A stretch of 64,000 nt of DNA from Flammeovirgaceae bacterium BBD 1991-12 (GCA_001657315.1 LYSV01000043.1:1-64000), one strand, 5' to 3'. Positions 24,925 through 34,557 are shown, counted from the stretch's first letter. Made by a program: numbers and translations. Notes: generated from the letters alone by a model not told the origin.

Positions 24925-27900
24925 CAGCACGGGTGGTAAAAAAGGAAAAGTCCCTGCTCCAGGGAAAGAGTGTACTGACCCATCCGGTATTCAGGCTTTT
25001 ATTCTCCAACAAGCTCACGCTGGTATTGTTGCTGGGCTTTGCCATAGCCATGGGCTACGCCACATTTGTAGAGAATGATTTTGGTACTCCTGCTGCCCGG
25101 ACCCTGATCTACAATGCCTGGTGGTTTGAAGTGCTGATGACGGGACTGGGGCTGAACTTTGTGGGCAATATTTTCCGCTACCGGCTATTTCGCAAAGAAA
25201 AATGGCCTGTACTGATCTTCCACATTGCTTTTATCTTGATCCTGTCAGGAGCCCTGATCACAAGATACACAAGTCTCGAAGGGTTGGTTCGGATCAGAGA
25301 GGGGCAGCAATCCAATATTCTGATATCTCAGCAACATTATTTGCAGGCCAGATTTCGATCCAAAGGACAGGACAGGTATTTCGAAAAACCGCTTGACCTT
25401 TCCGTTCTTACGCCCCCGCGTTTTGAAAAGAACATCGGTACCCGTGAACAGCCTTTATGGCTCCGGTCCGTCTCCTATATTCCCGGTGCCGAAGAAGTGA
25501 TCGTCCCGGGTAAAGGGGAAGATGCCTTGTTGGAGATAGCTACGGCCAATGAAAACGGCAGGGAGGATCATTTTCTTCCAAGAGGGAAACAACTGACCAG
25601 AGATTCACTCACCCTCACTTTTGATCATTGGAAAGACGGAGCCATCAATATCATTACTGAAAAAGGCAGGTATTTGCTTCACTCTCCTCAACCGTTGCAA
25701 TACATGACCATGGCTGACCAGCAGGTGGGCGGCGTTAGTGCGGATAGCCTGATGGAATTGAAAACAAGAACCCTTTATCAGGCCGGTAGCGTATCTTTCG
25801 TTATCAGCACTGTCCATGAAGGAAAAGCAGCTGACTATCAGGCAACAAAAGATAAAGAAGCAGCCAAGGTGCTGCCAAACGTGCTGAAAGTGGCCGTACA
25901 ATGTGAGGGACAACAGGATACCGTGGTCCTCAAAGCATTCGACGGGCTGCTGAGCGCTCCACAACCGGTAGACATCAGTGGGAATACCATGCTACTGAGT
26001 TATGGACCCAGGCCCATTCCATTACCCTTTAGCCTGCATTTAAACGATTTCCAGCTGGAACGTTATCCGGGATCTACCAGCCCGTCTTCCTATGCCAGTG
26101 AACTCACGGTGGTGGATGGTGAGGAAACCTTTCCCTATCGCATCTTCATGAACAATGTGTTGGATCATGGGGGTTATCGTTTTTTCCAGGCCTCGTATGA
26201 CCTTGACGAGCGGGGTACGGTCCTCTCCGTCAACCGTGACTGGTGGGGAACACGCATTACGTATCTCGGATACTTTATGATGGGTGCAGGTATGTTATTG
26301 GCCCTGTTTGGTAAGGGGTCGAGATTTCATCAGCTTAATCGGCAGCTCAAACAACTGCGGGTACGGCATGCAGCTACCTGCGTGGTTTTGGGGGTACTGA
26401 TGGTCATGCCGGCAAGGTCCCATGCAACGCCGGACCCCGGGGAGGCTGAAAAAGTATTGGTTTCCAGCCAAAAAGTAAACCTGACCGATTTGATCCCGAA
26501 TCAATATATAGATCCTGACCATGCGGCGGCGTTTGGGAGGTTACTGGTTCAGGACCTGGATGGCAGGATCAAGCCAATCAATACACTGGCTTCGGAGTTT
26601 CTCAGAAAAGTAATGCGGAAGGTCACGTTCAGGTTCGCTGAGGGCCAGTCTGCTCTAAAAATGGATTGCAATCAGGTTTTTCTTTCGATACACACAGATC
26701 CCAACGCCTGGCAATTCATCCCGCTGGTGAAGGTAGACCAAGAAAAAGGACATCCTATTTTTGCAAGATTGGAAAAAACACCAGCTTCCCACCTTGCCTT
26801 TCAGGATTTTCTTGATGAAGCAGGCAACTATAAGTTAAGTGCGTGGGTCGATGTGGCCAACAGGAAAAAGCCCGCAGAACGTACCAGCTTTGACCAGGAA
26901 ATACTCAAGGTTGACGAGCGTTTCAACATCCTTTACCAAGCTCTGACCGGAAGTTACCTGAAGATATTCCCTCAGCCACACGATGCCAACAACACGTGGT
27001 ACAGCTATCAGTTTCACCAGGCCGGATTTACAGCCGAGGATTCGCTTTTTGTGCGCGGTATTGTACCCAGGTATTTCAACAGCATACAACAAGCCCGGCT
27101 TCAGCAGGACTGGAGCGAGGCAAACGAGAACCTGGCCTACATACAAACCTTTCAATCGGTCCTGGGCAAAGCGGTGAGTCCGGGTCCGCGCCGGGTGAAG
27201 GCAGAGTTGTTTTATAATCGCCTGAACCTGTTCACGTGGCTTTTCCCGTTTTTCTGGATTGCAGGTGCGCTTTTACTCATAGTAGCACTTCTACAGGTCT
27301 TTATGGGTCAGAGAAAATGGTTGATGATCACACAAAAGACAGGGGCAGTCGTGGTTGCAGTGGGTTTTGTATTGCTTACCGCAAATCTTTTATTGAGATG
27401 GTACGCCGGGGGGCATCCACCATGGAGTAATGGCTATGAAATGACCATTTTTGTGGCATGGTCGCTACTTTTTTTCAGTTTCCTGTTTGCAGGAAAATCA
27501 GGTTTTATCCTGCCTTTGGCCTCCCTGTTTTGCGGCACGCTGTTGTTTGTGGCTTTTCTGGACTGGCTGAACCCTGAGATCACGAATCTGGTACCTGTGT
27601 TAAAATCGTATTGGTTAAAGATCCATGTGGCCGTTATTGTTAGTAGTTATGCTCCGCTGGCGTTATCTGCCTTACTGGGCTTTACCGCTTTGTGGCTTAT
27701 GATCGCCAAAGCTTTTAACCGAAGCGACCGGGTCATGATCTCTATCCAGGAACTGACCTGGCTCAATGAGATGTCCATGACAGTTGGTGTGTTCCTGCTG
27801 GCCATCGGCACTTTCCTTGGAGGTGTATGGGCCAATGAATCCTGGGGACGTTATTGGGGGTGGGATCCCAAGGAAACATGGGCGCTCATCTCCATTATTG

Positions 27901-28166
27901 TTTACGCTGCAGTGCTCCATTTGCGTCTGGTCCCACGCCTAAGGAGTATATATACCTTTAACTTCGCAAGTGTATGGGCTTTTTCTTCCATCATTATGAC
28001 CTCCTTTGGTGTAAACTATTACCTCGCTGGTCTACACTCGTATGCCAAGGGTGATCCCGTACCCATTCCAGACTTTGTTTATTGGGTAGTGGCTATTGTT
28101 GCCATGACAGCCACAGGGGCTTACGTTGCAGAAAAAAGATCAGGCAAAATGCAGTTGCCAACATAA
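24921..28166 (+). CDS. ccsBA: Fused ResB-CcsA cytochrome c biogenesis protein
   Basis: 1081 residues. The N-terminal ~490 residues are a ResB/CcsB module (membrane helices near residues 30-50, 58-80, 92-110 and ~450, with a large soluble domain between). The C-terminal ~330 residues are CcsA/CcmC-like: NGYEMTIFVAWSLLFFSFLF, a His-bearing helix, and the WGWDPKETWALIS tryptophan-rich haem-handling motif (WGRYWGWDPKETW). The fused system II synthetase carries haem across the membrane and attaches it to CxxCH motifs. Large fused versions occur in Bacteroidota and Epsilonproteobacteria next to nrfHA. It overlaps nrfA by 4 bases and may be specialised for the NrfA CxxCK site. Confidence 0.93.
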   Translation: MTARVVKKEKSLLQGKSVLTHPVFRLLFSNKLTLVLLLGFAIAMGYATFVENDFGTPAARTLIYNAWWFEVLMTGLGLNFVGNIFRYRLFRKEKWPVLIFHIAFILILSGALITRYTSLEGLVRIREGQQSNILISQQHYLQARFRSKGQDRYFEKPLDLSVLTPPRFEKNIGTREQPLWLRSVSYIPGAEEVIVPGKGEDALLEIATANENGREDHFLPRGKQLTRDSLTLTFDHWKDGAINIITEKGRYLLHSPQPLQYMTMADQQVGGVSADSLMELKTRTLYQAGSVSFVISTVHEGKAADYQATKDKEAAKVLPNVLKVAVQCEGQQDTVVLKAFDGLLSAPQPVDISGNTMLLSYGPRPIPLPFSLHLNDFQLERYPGSTSPSSYASELTVVDGEETFPYRIFMNNVLDHGGYRFFQASYDLDERGTVLSVNRDWWGTRITYLGYFMMGAGMLLALFGKGSRFHQLNRQLKQLRVRHAATCVVLGVLMVMPARSHATPDPGEAEKVLVSSQKVNLTDLIPNQYIDPDHAAAFGRLLVQDLDGRIKPINTLASEFLRKVMRKVTFRFAEGQSALKMDCNQVFLSIHTDPNAWQFIPLVKVDQEKGHPIFARLEKTPASHLAFQDFLDEAGNYKLSAWVDVANRKKPAERTSFDQEILKVDERFNILYQALTGSYLKIFPQPHDANNTWYSYQFHQAGFTAEDSLFVRGIVPRYFNSIQQARLQQDWSEANENLAYIQTFQSVLGKAVSPGPRRVKAELFYNRLNLFTWLFPFFWIAGALLLIVALLQVFMGQRKWLMITQKTGAVVVAVGFVLLTANLLLRWYAGGHPPWSNGYEMTIFVAWSLLFFSFLFAGKSGFILPLASLFCGTLLFVAFLDWLNPEITNLVPVLKSYWLKIHVAVIVSSYAPLALSALLGFTALWLMIAKAFNRSDRVMISIQELTWLNEMSMTVGVFLLAIGTFLGGVWANESWGRYWGWDPKETWALISIIVYAAVLHLRLVPRLRSIYTFNFASVWAFSSIIMTSFGVNYYLAGLHSYAKGDPVPIPDFVYWVVAIVAMTATGAYVAEKRSGKMQLPT

Positions 28167-28273
28167 AATGATCAGGCAAAACTGACAATGTACGGGCGGT
28201 CTTCGTCGACCAGCGCCTCCTGTAGTTTCCCCTTCCCAGGACAGTACTCCTGTCTTCCCGTTATAAGAGATAG

Positions 28274-28738
28274 TCAAGTTCCGGATCTCCTCATCCGCCC
28301 TTCGTATTTCCGTACAGCCATGTCATAACTATCAGTGATGAGTGTTTTTACCATAGCCTGATTAAGTGTAGTTGGGTTCAATATACACACCCAGCCCATC
28401 CACGCATATACCGGATGGGGAGTAAGCACGTCAGGTTGTTCGAAATCCCAGATCCCGGCCAGCGTACTTTGTCCCTTCACGGCCCTTTTGGGCACCCTGC
28501 CGAATATCTCTTCATACTTTTTCTTTCCAATACCCATGCTGATGCGGAATATCCCCTCACGGTCAAGGTAGGAGAATGCATCATTCGGGCCATCGGACTC
28601 TTTAATGGTGGAGAAATATACGCCATTGGGCAGTAGCCGGCCCGGGTTGTAGAAAAAGCTCAACTCGCGGTATGCGTTCTTCACAACGATATCCGGAAAT
28701 TGGTCCCCGATCCACTTTTGCCAATCTTCAGGATTCAT
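28274..28738 (-). CDS. DUF6194-family protein
   Basis: 154 residues of unknown function. The arrangement SFFYNPGRLLPNGVYFSTI, YLDREGIFRISMGIGKKKYE and TPHPVYAWMGWVCILNPTT followed by a helix ending DSYDMAVRKYE is that of DUF6194 proteins, which occur as stand-alone small cytoplasmic proteins in Actinobacteria and Bacteroidota. Its start overlaps the ABM-like gene's stop by 4 bases, so it is the last gene of the azoR-sigma-ABM-DUF6194 operon. No catalytic residues can be pointed out. Confidence 0.78.
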   Translation of the reverse strand: MNPEDWQKWIGDQFPDIVVKNAYRELSFFYNPGRLLPNGVYFSTIKESDGPNDAFSYLDREGIFRISMGIGKKKYEEIFGRVPKRAVKGQSTLAGIWDFEQPDVLTPHPVYAWMGWVCILNPTTLNQAMVKTLITDSYDMAVRKYEGRMRRSGT

Positions 28739-29052
28739 CCGTATCGGGCTTTTAAGATCAGCACCTCCATTTCGACTGAGGCAGGATCAATGGAGGCCAT
28801 GAAGGGTCCGGCAGCCTCGTTCTGCCTTGCTTTAGCAACTGCTTCCTCCATGTCACCCCTGTCCTGCCAAAGGATCACATCTTTCCATACGCCATCCTCC
28901 GCGCAGGCCAGTGATCTTCCCAAGAAACCTTTCTGTCCTGAGAGAAATGAGTTTTGCATCTCCTCCACCGACTTAAGAAATGCTGTTTCATCAATTGTTT
29001 CCTTTAACGTAAAGGTGGTAACTTCCATCACCATTTCCTTTGCTGCTTTCAT
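28735..29052 (-). CDS. ABM-type dimeric alpha/beta-barrel protein
   Basis: 105 residues forming one ferredoxin-like unit of the antibiotic biosynthesis monooxygenase superfamily: a first strand (VTTFTLKETIDETAF), a helix (LKSVEEMQNSFLSGQKGF), then LGRSLACAEDGVWKDVILWQ and a C-terminal helix and strand. Members range from monooxygenases to haem-degrading and sensing proteins, and no catalytic residue is certain here. It lies 18 bases after the sigma gene and overlaps DUF6194 by 4 bases. The parallel with the DGPF protein of the other azoR locus is notable. Confidence 0.78.
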   Translation of the reverse strand: MKAAKEMVMEVTTFTLKETIDETAFLKSVEEMQNSFLSGQKGFLGRSLACAEDGVWKDVILWQDRGDMEEAVAKARQNEAAGPFMASIDPASVEMEVLILKARYG

Positions 29053-29070
29053 TGACTTGTTTTTTTGAGA

Positions 29071-29931
29071 TCAGTTCAATTTTAATATTACCCTGAGTTT
29101 ATGATCATTAAGTACCTGCTCAAGGATATCATTTGGTTTTTCTTCAAACGGATGATCACGGAACAACCGGGTATGAAGATCTTCTCTTGCCGCTTCCAGC
29201 GCATCCTCTTTTTCCAAAAGCCGGTCATGGATACTTTTGGTGTAGGCCTTATTGAATTTCAGATTTTCCGGGTCTACATAGCCCAGCTTTATGAATCCTT
29301 TTGTCTTCTTTTCACATGTACAGGGGTTATTTCTGTTGACCAGGCTGCATTGGCCATCCATAAAACTGAATAGTTCCCTCCGCGCTCTGGAAAGCTTTTT
29401 GCGATAGTTGGCCGTGCTGATACTGAATAATTCGCCTCCCACATGATGATCTATTCTGAAAATATCTCCCAGAATGTAAAGGAGCCTTTGCTCTCTGTCG
29501 AGGCACATGAGCATACCGGACATACAGCTTACCTTTGCTTCTGCAACGGCCTCTTTCAGGATCGTTCGTTCCTCCTGGTTCAGCTCCTGATTCCGGATCG
29601 TGGCAAGATGATTACCATATCCGTCAAAACCCTTGGAAATGGCGATTTCAACACTCTTTTTCTTCATATCCAGTACATGGTTGATGGCAATACGAAGCAG
29701 CCATGTACGAAAGGCACTTCTGAATTCAAAGGTTTTCAGCTGTGTCAGTACCTTGATCCAGATCTCCTGATTGACATCCTCAGCATCTTTATGACTGTAA
29801 AGCATTTTAAGGCTTATGTTGAAAGTGATCGCATAATGCCTTTCGATCAAGGCATTCAAAGCCACCTTATCTCCTGCCAACGACTTTTTCACAAGGTCAA
29901 AATCAATCTCTTTAGCTTCCGGTTTTTTCAT
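29071..29931 (-). CDS. ECF-type sigma factor with conserved C-terminal Cys motif
   Basis: 286 residues. Sigma region 2 is at ~20-90 (IERHYAITFNISLKMLYSHK, DAEDVNQEIWIKVLTQLKTF, FRTWLLRIAINHVLDMKKK) and region 4 at ~150-190, where the helix-turn-helix is HHVGGELFSISTANYRKKLS followed by RAR. Beyond it is a ~90-residue extension containing NPCTCEKKTKGFI, a Cys-x-Cys motif plus a basic patch that recurs in related sigma factors of other phyla and could bind metal or be redox-active. No anti-sigma gene is adjacent, so control through the extension is plausible. It starts 23 bases after an azoR gene and precedes the ABM and DUF6194 genes, all probably in one operon. Confidence 0.85.
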   Translation of the reverse strand: MKKPEAKEIDFDLVKKSLAGDKVALNALIERHYAITFNISLKMLYSHKDAEDVNQEIWIKVLTQLKTFEFRSAFRTWLLRIAINHVLDMKKKSVEIAISKGFDGYGNHLATIRNQELNQEERTILKEAVAEAKVSCMSGMLMCLDREQRLLYILGDIFRIDHHVGGELFSISTANYRKKLSRARRELFSFMDGQCSLVNRNNPCTCEKKTKGFIKLGYVDPENLKFNKAYTKSIHDRLLEKEDALEAAREDLHTRLFRDHPFEEKPNDILEQVLNDHKLRVILKLN

Positions 29932-29954
29932 TACACTCTTTTCATTAGGGTGAT

Positions 29955-30581
29955 TTAGTTTTCAACGGTCAAATGCTCTACAGTTTGCAATATTTCATTG
30001 TTTGCATGCAAAAGGGCATGTTGTTTTGCTTCTTCTCCGTAAAAAAGGGTGGGCTGTATAGTTATGAATTTCACGTTCGTAACTCCTATAAATCCAAATA
30101 TCATTCTCAGGTAAGGCTCCACAAAATCCAACTTTACAGTTGTTTCATCCCGGTAATCTCCTCCCCTGCTGTTGATGATCACTGCCATCTTTCCAACCAG
30201 CAAACCCTTAAATCCGTTTTCATCCGCCAGAAAGGTCCTGCCCGGTCTTACGATATTATCAATGAAGGCCTTGAAAACAGACGGTATGGAGAAGTTGTAC
30301 ATGGGTATCCCAATAACGTACAACTCCGAGGCGATCAATCTGTCAACCAGATCATCGGACATGGCCAGTTCCCTTTTAATTTCCCCGGTGTATAGCTCAG
30401 GTGAGATGTACATAGCCTCAGTATATTGCTGTGTAATATGGCCCGGAGTGTCTGCAGCCAGATCCAGCCTGTCGATGGTCACCACCGTTTTACTTTCCAG
30501 TTGTCTCATAAATGATGCTGAAAGCTCTCTTGAAAATGACCCTTTGGTTCTCAGGCTACAATCTATATGTAGTACTTTCAT
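29955..30581 (-). CDS. azoR: FMN-dependent NADH-azoreductase (second copy)
   Basis: 208 residues. IDCSLRTKGSFSRELSASF at the N-terminus is the phosphate-binding loop, YVIGIPMYNFSIPSVFKAFI (residues ~90-110) the flavin motif, and GRTFLADENGFKGLLVG with IINSRGGDY the rest of the active site. Sequence is clearly diverged from the copy at 10365-10955, so it is not a recent duplication. It heads an operon with an ECF sigma factor, an ABM-like protein and DUF6194. A divergent AraC-type gene starts about 60-140 bases away and could control it. Confidence 0.92.
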   Translation of the reverse strand: MKVLHIDCSLRTKGSFSRELSASFMRQLESKTVVTIDRLDLAADTPGHITQQYTEAMYISPELYTGEIKRELAMSDDLVDRLIASELYVIGIPMYNFSIPSVFKAFIDNIVRPGRTFLADENGFKGLLVGKMAVIINSRGGDYRDETTVKLDFVEPYLRMIFGFIGVTNVKFITIQPTLFYGEEAKQHALLHANNEILQTVEHLTVEN

Positions 30582-30720
30582 GTTTGTTTCTTTTTAAGTT
30601 ATTGAATCGTTCACAAGTATTGGACGATGGGAAACAGGTGGTGTGACAACGTGCTTTGAACAGGGTATATCATCCGGCGTTACATTTACGTACCATAAGT
30701 GGGTAAAAACCGCACAACCC

Positions 30721-31434
30721 ATGAAAGTGACAGAGTTCGACATTGAGAAGGGTGCATATAGTTTTGAGCATGGAAATTTCAACACTGAGATGCATTCCCA
30801 TCCGGCTATTGAGATAATTATGGCCACGGACGGCGTGTTTTCGGTACAAACGCCATTCACTGAATATAGCCATGTGCAATTGGCGATGATCGAGGCTAAT
30901 GTTCATCATAGGGTGACTGTCACAGATTCTCTGGTAAAATTGTATATGGTGGAGCGTAGCAACTCAGTGTTCAGAAGTCTATTGGCCCAAAATGGGATTC
31001 GGATTTTTGACGGGATATTCGTGGAGAAAAGCGCTGAAAACAAGCTGGAATTATTCCATCAAATGCATCAAAATCTGCAGGAGAGCAATCCGGCTCTGGC
31101 ATATGACGAGCGGATCAACCGATGTTTGAAGCTTTTTAAAAATGAGTGTATTGAATACAACTCCATGATCAGTACCTTACAGCACGAGGTGCACCTGTCT
31201 GAAAGCAGATTATCCCATTTGTTCAAAGAGCAATTAGGGATCTCATTAAAAAAGTATCTTGTCTGGTGCCGGTTAAGAAGTACCATCCATACGGTGCTGA
31301 AAGATCGTGAGAGTCTTTTTTCCGCCTCCATACGATGTGGTTTTTATGATCAGGCGCATATGAGTAGAGCATTCAGGGAAATGCTGGGCATCAGCCCGTC
31401 AAAGGTATACAATAGCAGAACCTTACAAGGATAG
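30721..31434 (+). CDS. AraC-family transcriptional regulator
   Basis: 237 residues from the ATG at 30721; an in-frame GTG at 30643 would add 26 residues without family character, so I favour the ATG. The N-terminal cupin sensor starts KVTEFDIEKGAYSFEHGNFN, with HSHPAIEIIMATDG. The C-terminal domain has VHLSESRLSHLFKEQLGISL, the first helix-turn-helix, and FSASIRCGFYDQAHMSRAFR then LGISPSKV, the second. It is divergent from azoR, and such an arrangement usually means the regulator acts on the shared intergenic region. The ligand is unknown. Confidence 0.88.
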   Translation: MKVTEFDIEKGAYSFEHGNFNTEMHSHPAIEIIMATDGVFSVQTPFTEYSHVQLAMIEANVHHRVTVTDSLVKLYMVERSNSVFRSLLAQNGIRIFDGIFVEKSAENKLELFHQMHQNLQESNPALAYDERINRCLKLFKNECIEYNSMISTLQHEVHLSESRLSHLFKEQLGISLKKYLVWCRLRSTIHTVLKDRESLFSASIRCGFYDQAHMSRAFREMLGISPSKVYNSRTLQG

Positions 31435-31483
31435 TACGATCTGAAACCGGAGCTTTGTTGAGTCTCACAAATCCGCGACACAC

Positions 31484-31954
31484 ATGGATACCACCATCAG
31501 AGAAGTTATTGAGAAAGATACCAACGCCTTAAAGCGTGTAATTGACTCGAACGAGCTGTTTCCTTCGGAATTGTTGCACGGAATGTTGGAGGACTACCTT
31601 AACAACAAGGATTCTACAGATATCTGGCTGACACGGTTGGACAACGGCATCCCGGTGGCCGTAGCGTATTGTGCACCCGAACGAATGACCGAAGGGACCT
31701 TCAACCTGTACCTCATAGCGGTACACAAGGATTTTCAGGGCAAGGGCATTGGTTCTGAAATGATGAGTTATGTAGAACGCCTCCTTGAAAAAAAGAAGCA
31801 GAGAGTGCTGATCGTGGAAACCTCCGCACTACCGGAATTTGAGCTGACAAGAAAATTCTATGATGACCTCGGCTACCACAGGGAAGCTACCATCCGGGAT
31901 TTTTACCAGGATGGAGAAGATAAGGTGATCTTCTGGAAAAAGCTTTCAGGGTAG
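31484..31954 (+). CDS. GNAT-family N-acetyltransferase
   Basis: 156 residues, one GNAT domain. The acetyl-CoA pyrophosphate-binding loop is in HKDFQGKGIGSEMMSYVE (Q/RxxGxG/A type). The preceding beta strand LYLIAV and the following VLIVETSALPEFELTRKFYD and GYHREATIRDFY fit motifs A and B. It transfers acetyl groups from acetyl-CoA to an amine substrate that sequence does not reveal. It lies 49 bases behind the AraC gene on the same strand and may be co-transcribed. Confidence 0.9.
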   Translation: MDTTIREVIEKDTNALKRVIDSNELFPSELLHGMLEDYLNNKDSTDIWLTRLDNGIPVAVAYCAPERMTEGTFNLYLIAVHKDFQGKGIGSEMMSYVERLLEKKKQRVLIVETSALPEFELTRKFYDDLGYHREATIRDFYQDGEDKVIFWKKLSG

Positions 31955-31955
31955 A

Positions 31956-32207
31956 TCATCTCCTGACCGGTTTGTCCTCACCCATGAACTCCAGATCCTC
32001 ACGTAGGTAAAGAAGGGACCGGTCAAAACTGTTCAATGACAGGTCCGTGATGGTCATTTTATGTGTCCGGTGATCCTTACTTTGAGGTATGAGTTGCCAA
32101 ATGGCAAACCCGCCGGGTGGTAAGAGCCGGAATCATGTATATTCCAGCCATTGGAGAAGCGTGCAGGAGCTGACCTAATGCTCCTTGTCTATACCTTTCA
32201 AAGGTCA
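31956..32207 (-). pseudogene. Frameshifted gene remnant of unknown family
   Basis: On the minus strand an ATG at 32207 opens MTFERYRQGALGQLLHASPM, but the good coding sequence then changes frame near 32125 to read LLPPGGFAIWQLIPQSKDHR, THKMTITDLSLNSFDRSLLY and LREDLEFMGEDKPV before a stop at 31956. The second part has convincing composition, yet has no start in its own frame. I read it as the broken end of a gene of about 80 residues or more; I do not recognise the family. It is also possible that only the downstream part is real. Confidence 0.4.
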
Positions 32208-32439
32208 TTCCCTCACATAACATAAGTCATTTCCTATTATTTTTTCAACAAGGTATTTTGTCCCCGGAAGAAGAGGAATGGCATAGAATAACAGGAGATC
32301 TTGTCATGCGTGACAAATTCTGTTGTTCTCATTTTGCTGACCAGAATACGCACCAACAAGTAGCGGGTCCGGCAAAATGATCCATGTTCTCTTGCACCTT
32401 AAATAATAACCTAATAAGTGGTATTTAAAAACAGACCAA

Positions 32440-32667
32440 ATGAAAGCGTTAGAACAAATCAGTGACAGTGATGCCAAAAGGATAGGCGAAAGACTAGGCA
32501 TCGACTTCAGGCTTTTCACCATTGAAGAGTTTAAGGAAGCTATCAATGTAGAACTGAATGCTGAGATCAGGGAAGGAGAACTGCAGCCTGCCGAAGATCT
32601 TGGCGAGAATCAGCTGGAAGACATTGGAAGAGTCACTGCGTCACATATTAATGTATTTGACGACTGA
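32440..32667 (+). CDS. Small DUF5661-like protein
   Basis: 75 residues. DAKRIGERLGIDFRLFTIEE, then FKEAINVELNAEIREG and a C-terminal DIGRVTASHINVFDD, resemble the DUF5661 family, where a helix with G.E.E is followed by (A/S)H(L/I)NEF. The function is unknown. The ATG lies in a clean A+T-rich leader, and a long hairpin that could terminate the transcript lies 125 bases downstream. It is flanked by decayed sequence, but its composition is that of a real gene. Confidence 0.7.
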   Translation: MKALEQISDSDAKRIGERLGIDFRLFTIEEFKEAINVELNAEIREGELQPAEDLGENQLEDIGRVTASHINVFDD

Positions 32668-32791
32668 GACATAAACCTATAAAACTCTTACTATCGAGAA
32701 GTCTGACCTGGCACACCAGCCCGGTCAGAGCATCCAGCATCTCATTTTCCGCCCCGTAAACATGAATGGCGAAAGTGGTGCCCCCTCGACA

Positions 32792-32828
32792 AAAAGCGTA
32801 AATGTTGCAAAGCAATGTTTACGCTTTT
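32792..32828. terminator. Long hairpin, likely terminator
   Basis: AAAAGCGTAAA (32792-32802) pairs with TTTACGCTTTT (32818-32828), and an inner TTGC/GCAA pair extends the stem around an AAA loop. A T-rich tract (GTTTTTTG) follows, which suits termination of plus-strand transcription from the DUF5661-like gene. Confidence 0.65.
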
Positions 32829-32940
32829 GTTTTTTGATAGCCTCTTAGAACAGACATCAGACTTTTTATGGAGGTTCATAAAATAACCGGTTGTTTATTA
32901 TAACAATCAGGTGATCAAGTCAATTGTTATCATCTTAGTA

Positions 32941-32996
32941 TAGCCCGTAGGGTAATCGAACCCCAGCGTATAGCCCGTAGGGTAATCGAACCCCAG
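32941..32996. repeat. Tandem remnants of the tRNA-Glu 3' end
   Basis: Two identical 26-base copies beginning TAGCCCGTAGGGTAATCG occur at 32941-32966 and 32971-32996, a 30-base period. They match the acceptor and T-arm end of the intact tRNA-Glu gene at 33181-33206 in 24 of 26 positions. The T-stem is broken in the copies, so they are not functional. They look like leftover tRNA copies or old attachment-site duplications. Confidence 0.85.
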
Positions 32997-33142
32997 CTAA
33001 AACATCACAAATATTTGACACACGGATATCACGGTACAGGATTTTAGTGCAAATAGTGGAGCGTTGGCTTTTAGACATTAATTTGATCTTGCGGCCAGGT
33101 CAACAATTAAACGACATCAAATCAAAAATAATATTCAGTCAA

Positions 33143-33170
33143 AAAAAAGAGGCTATCCCTTCTGAGATAG
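33143..33170 (-). terminator. Rho-independent terminator of tRNA-Glu
   Basis: AGAGGCTATC (33143-33152) and GATAGCCTCT (33161-33170) form a 10-bp stem with an 8-base loop. Read on the minus strand it lies just beyond the tRNA 3' end and is followed by seven T. Confidence 0.85.
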
Positions 33171-33180
33171 CCTCTAAAAG

Positions 33181-33252
33181 TAGCCCGTAGGGGAATCGAA
33201 CCCCTGTTACCAGGATGAAAACCTGGCGTCCTAACCCCTAGACGAACGGGCC
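33181..33252 (-). tRNA. tRNA-Glu (anticodon UUC)
   Basis: 72 bases fold as a full cloverleaf on the minus strand: acceptor GGCCCGU with ACGGGCU, discriminator A, T-arm AGGGG-UUCGAUU-CCCCU, and anticodon stem CCAGG/CCUGG around the loop UUUUCAU, in which UUC is the anticodon. The CCA end is not encoded. A strong terminator follows directly. Confidence 0.97.
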
Positions 33253-33449
33253 GTTTTTTAAAGTGGTGCAAATATATCAGGCTGTATGATCTTTGCAAAA
33301 GATGACCTGAAATTTTTTAATTTTTTTTCTGCTCTGCTTTTTTTCAACCGCAAACGATTGTTATTCCACCACTGCCATCCAGCGACCTGAGATGCAAACG
33401 CAAAACGCTGAAAAACAACAAAATTGTCGACTTTTAGCCATTTTTTTAA

Positions 33450-33480
33450 TTGGTTTTGGTATAGGCGTATTGTAATTTTG
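33450..33480 (+). promoter_or_regulatory. Promoter of gap
   Basis: TTG at 33450-33452 and TAATTTTG at 33473-33480 are separated by 20 bases, the spacing and sequence of Bacteroidota housekeeping promoters (-33 TTG, -7 TAnnTTTG). Transcription would start near 33487, about 32 bases before the gap ATG. Confidence 0.65.
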
Positions 33481-33500
33481 GCGCCGTAATGAAACAGTAA

Positions 33501-34505
<1,005 letters not shown>

Positions 34506-34524
34506 CAAGAGAGTAAAGGATATA

Positions 34525-34557
34525 CTAAAGGCCACTCTTGCAGGGTGGTCTTTTTTT
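34525..34557 (+). terminator. Terminator of gap
   Basis: GGCCAC and GTGGTC form a short G+C-rich stem (with one G-U pair) around CTCTTGCAGG, followed by seven T. Confidence 0.7.

Larger units (their letters stand above)
32668..33180. other. Non-coding stretch between DUF5661-like gene and tRNA-Glu
   Basis: No gene is supported. It holds a hairpin (32792-32828), two copies of a fragment of the tRNA-Glu 3' end (32941-32996) and the tRNA terminator (33143-33170). The rest looks like plain intergenic sequence. Confidence 0.6.

Noticed and set aside
32941-32996. Active integration site
   Set aside because: No integrase or mobile-element gene is visible in the window, so only remnants can be claimed.
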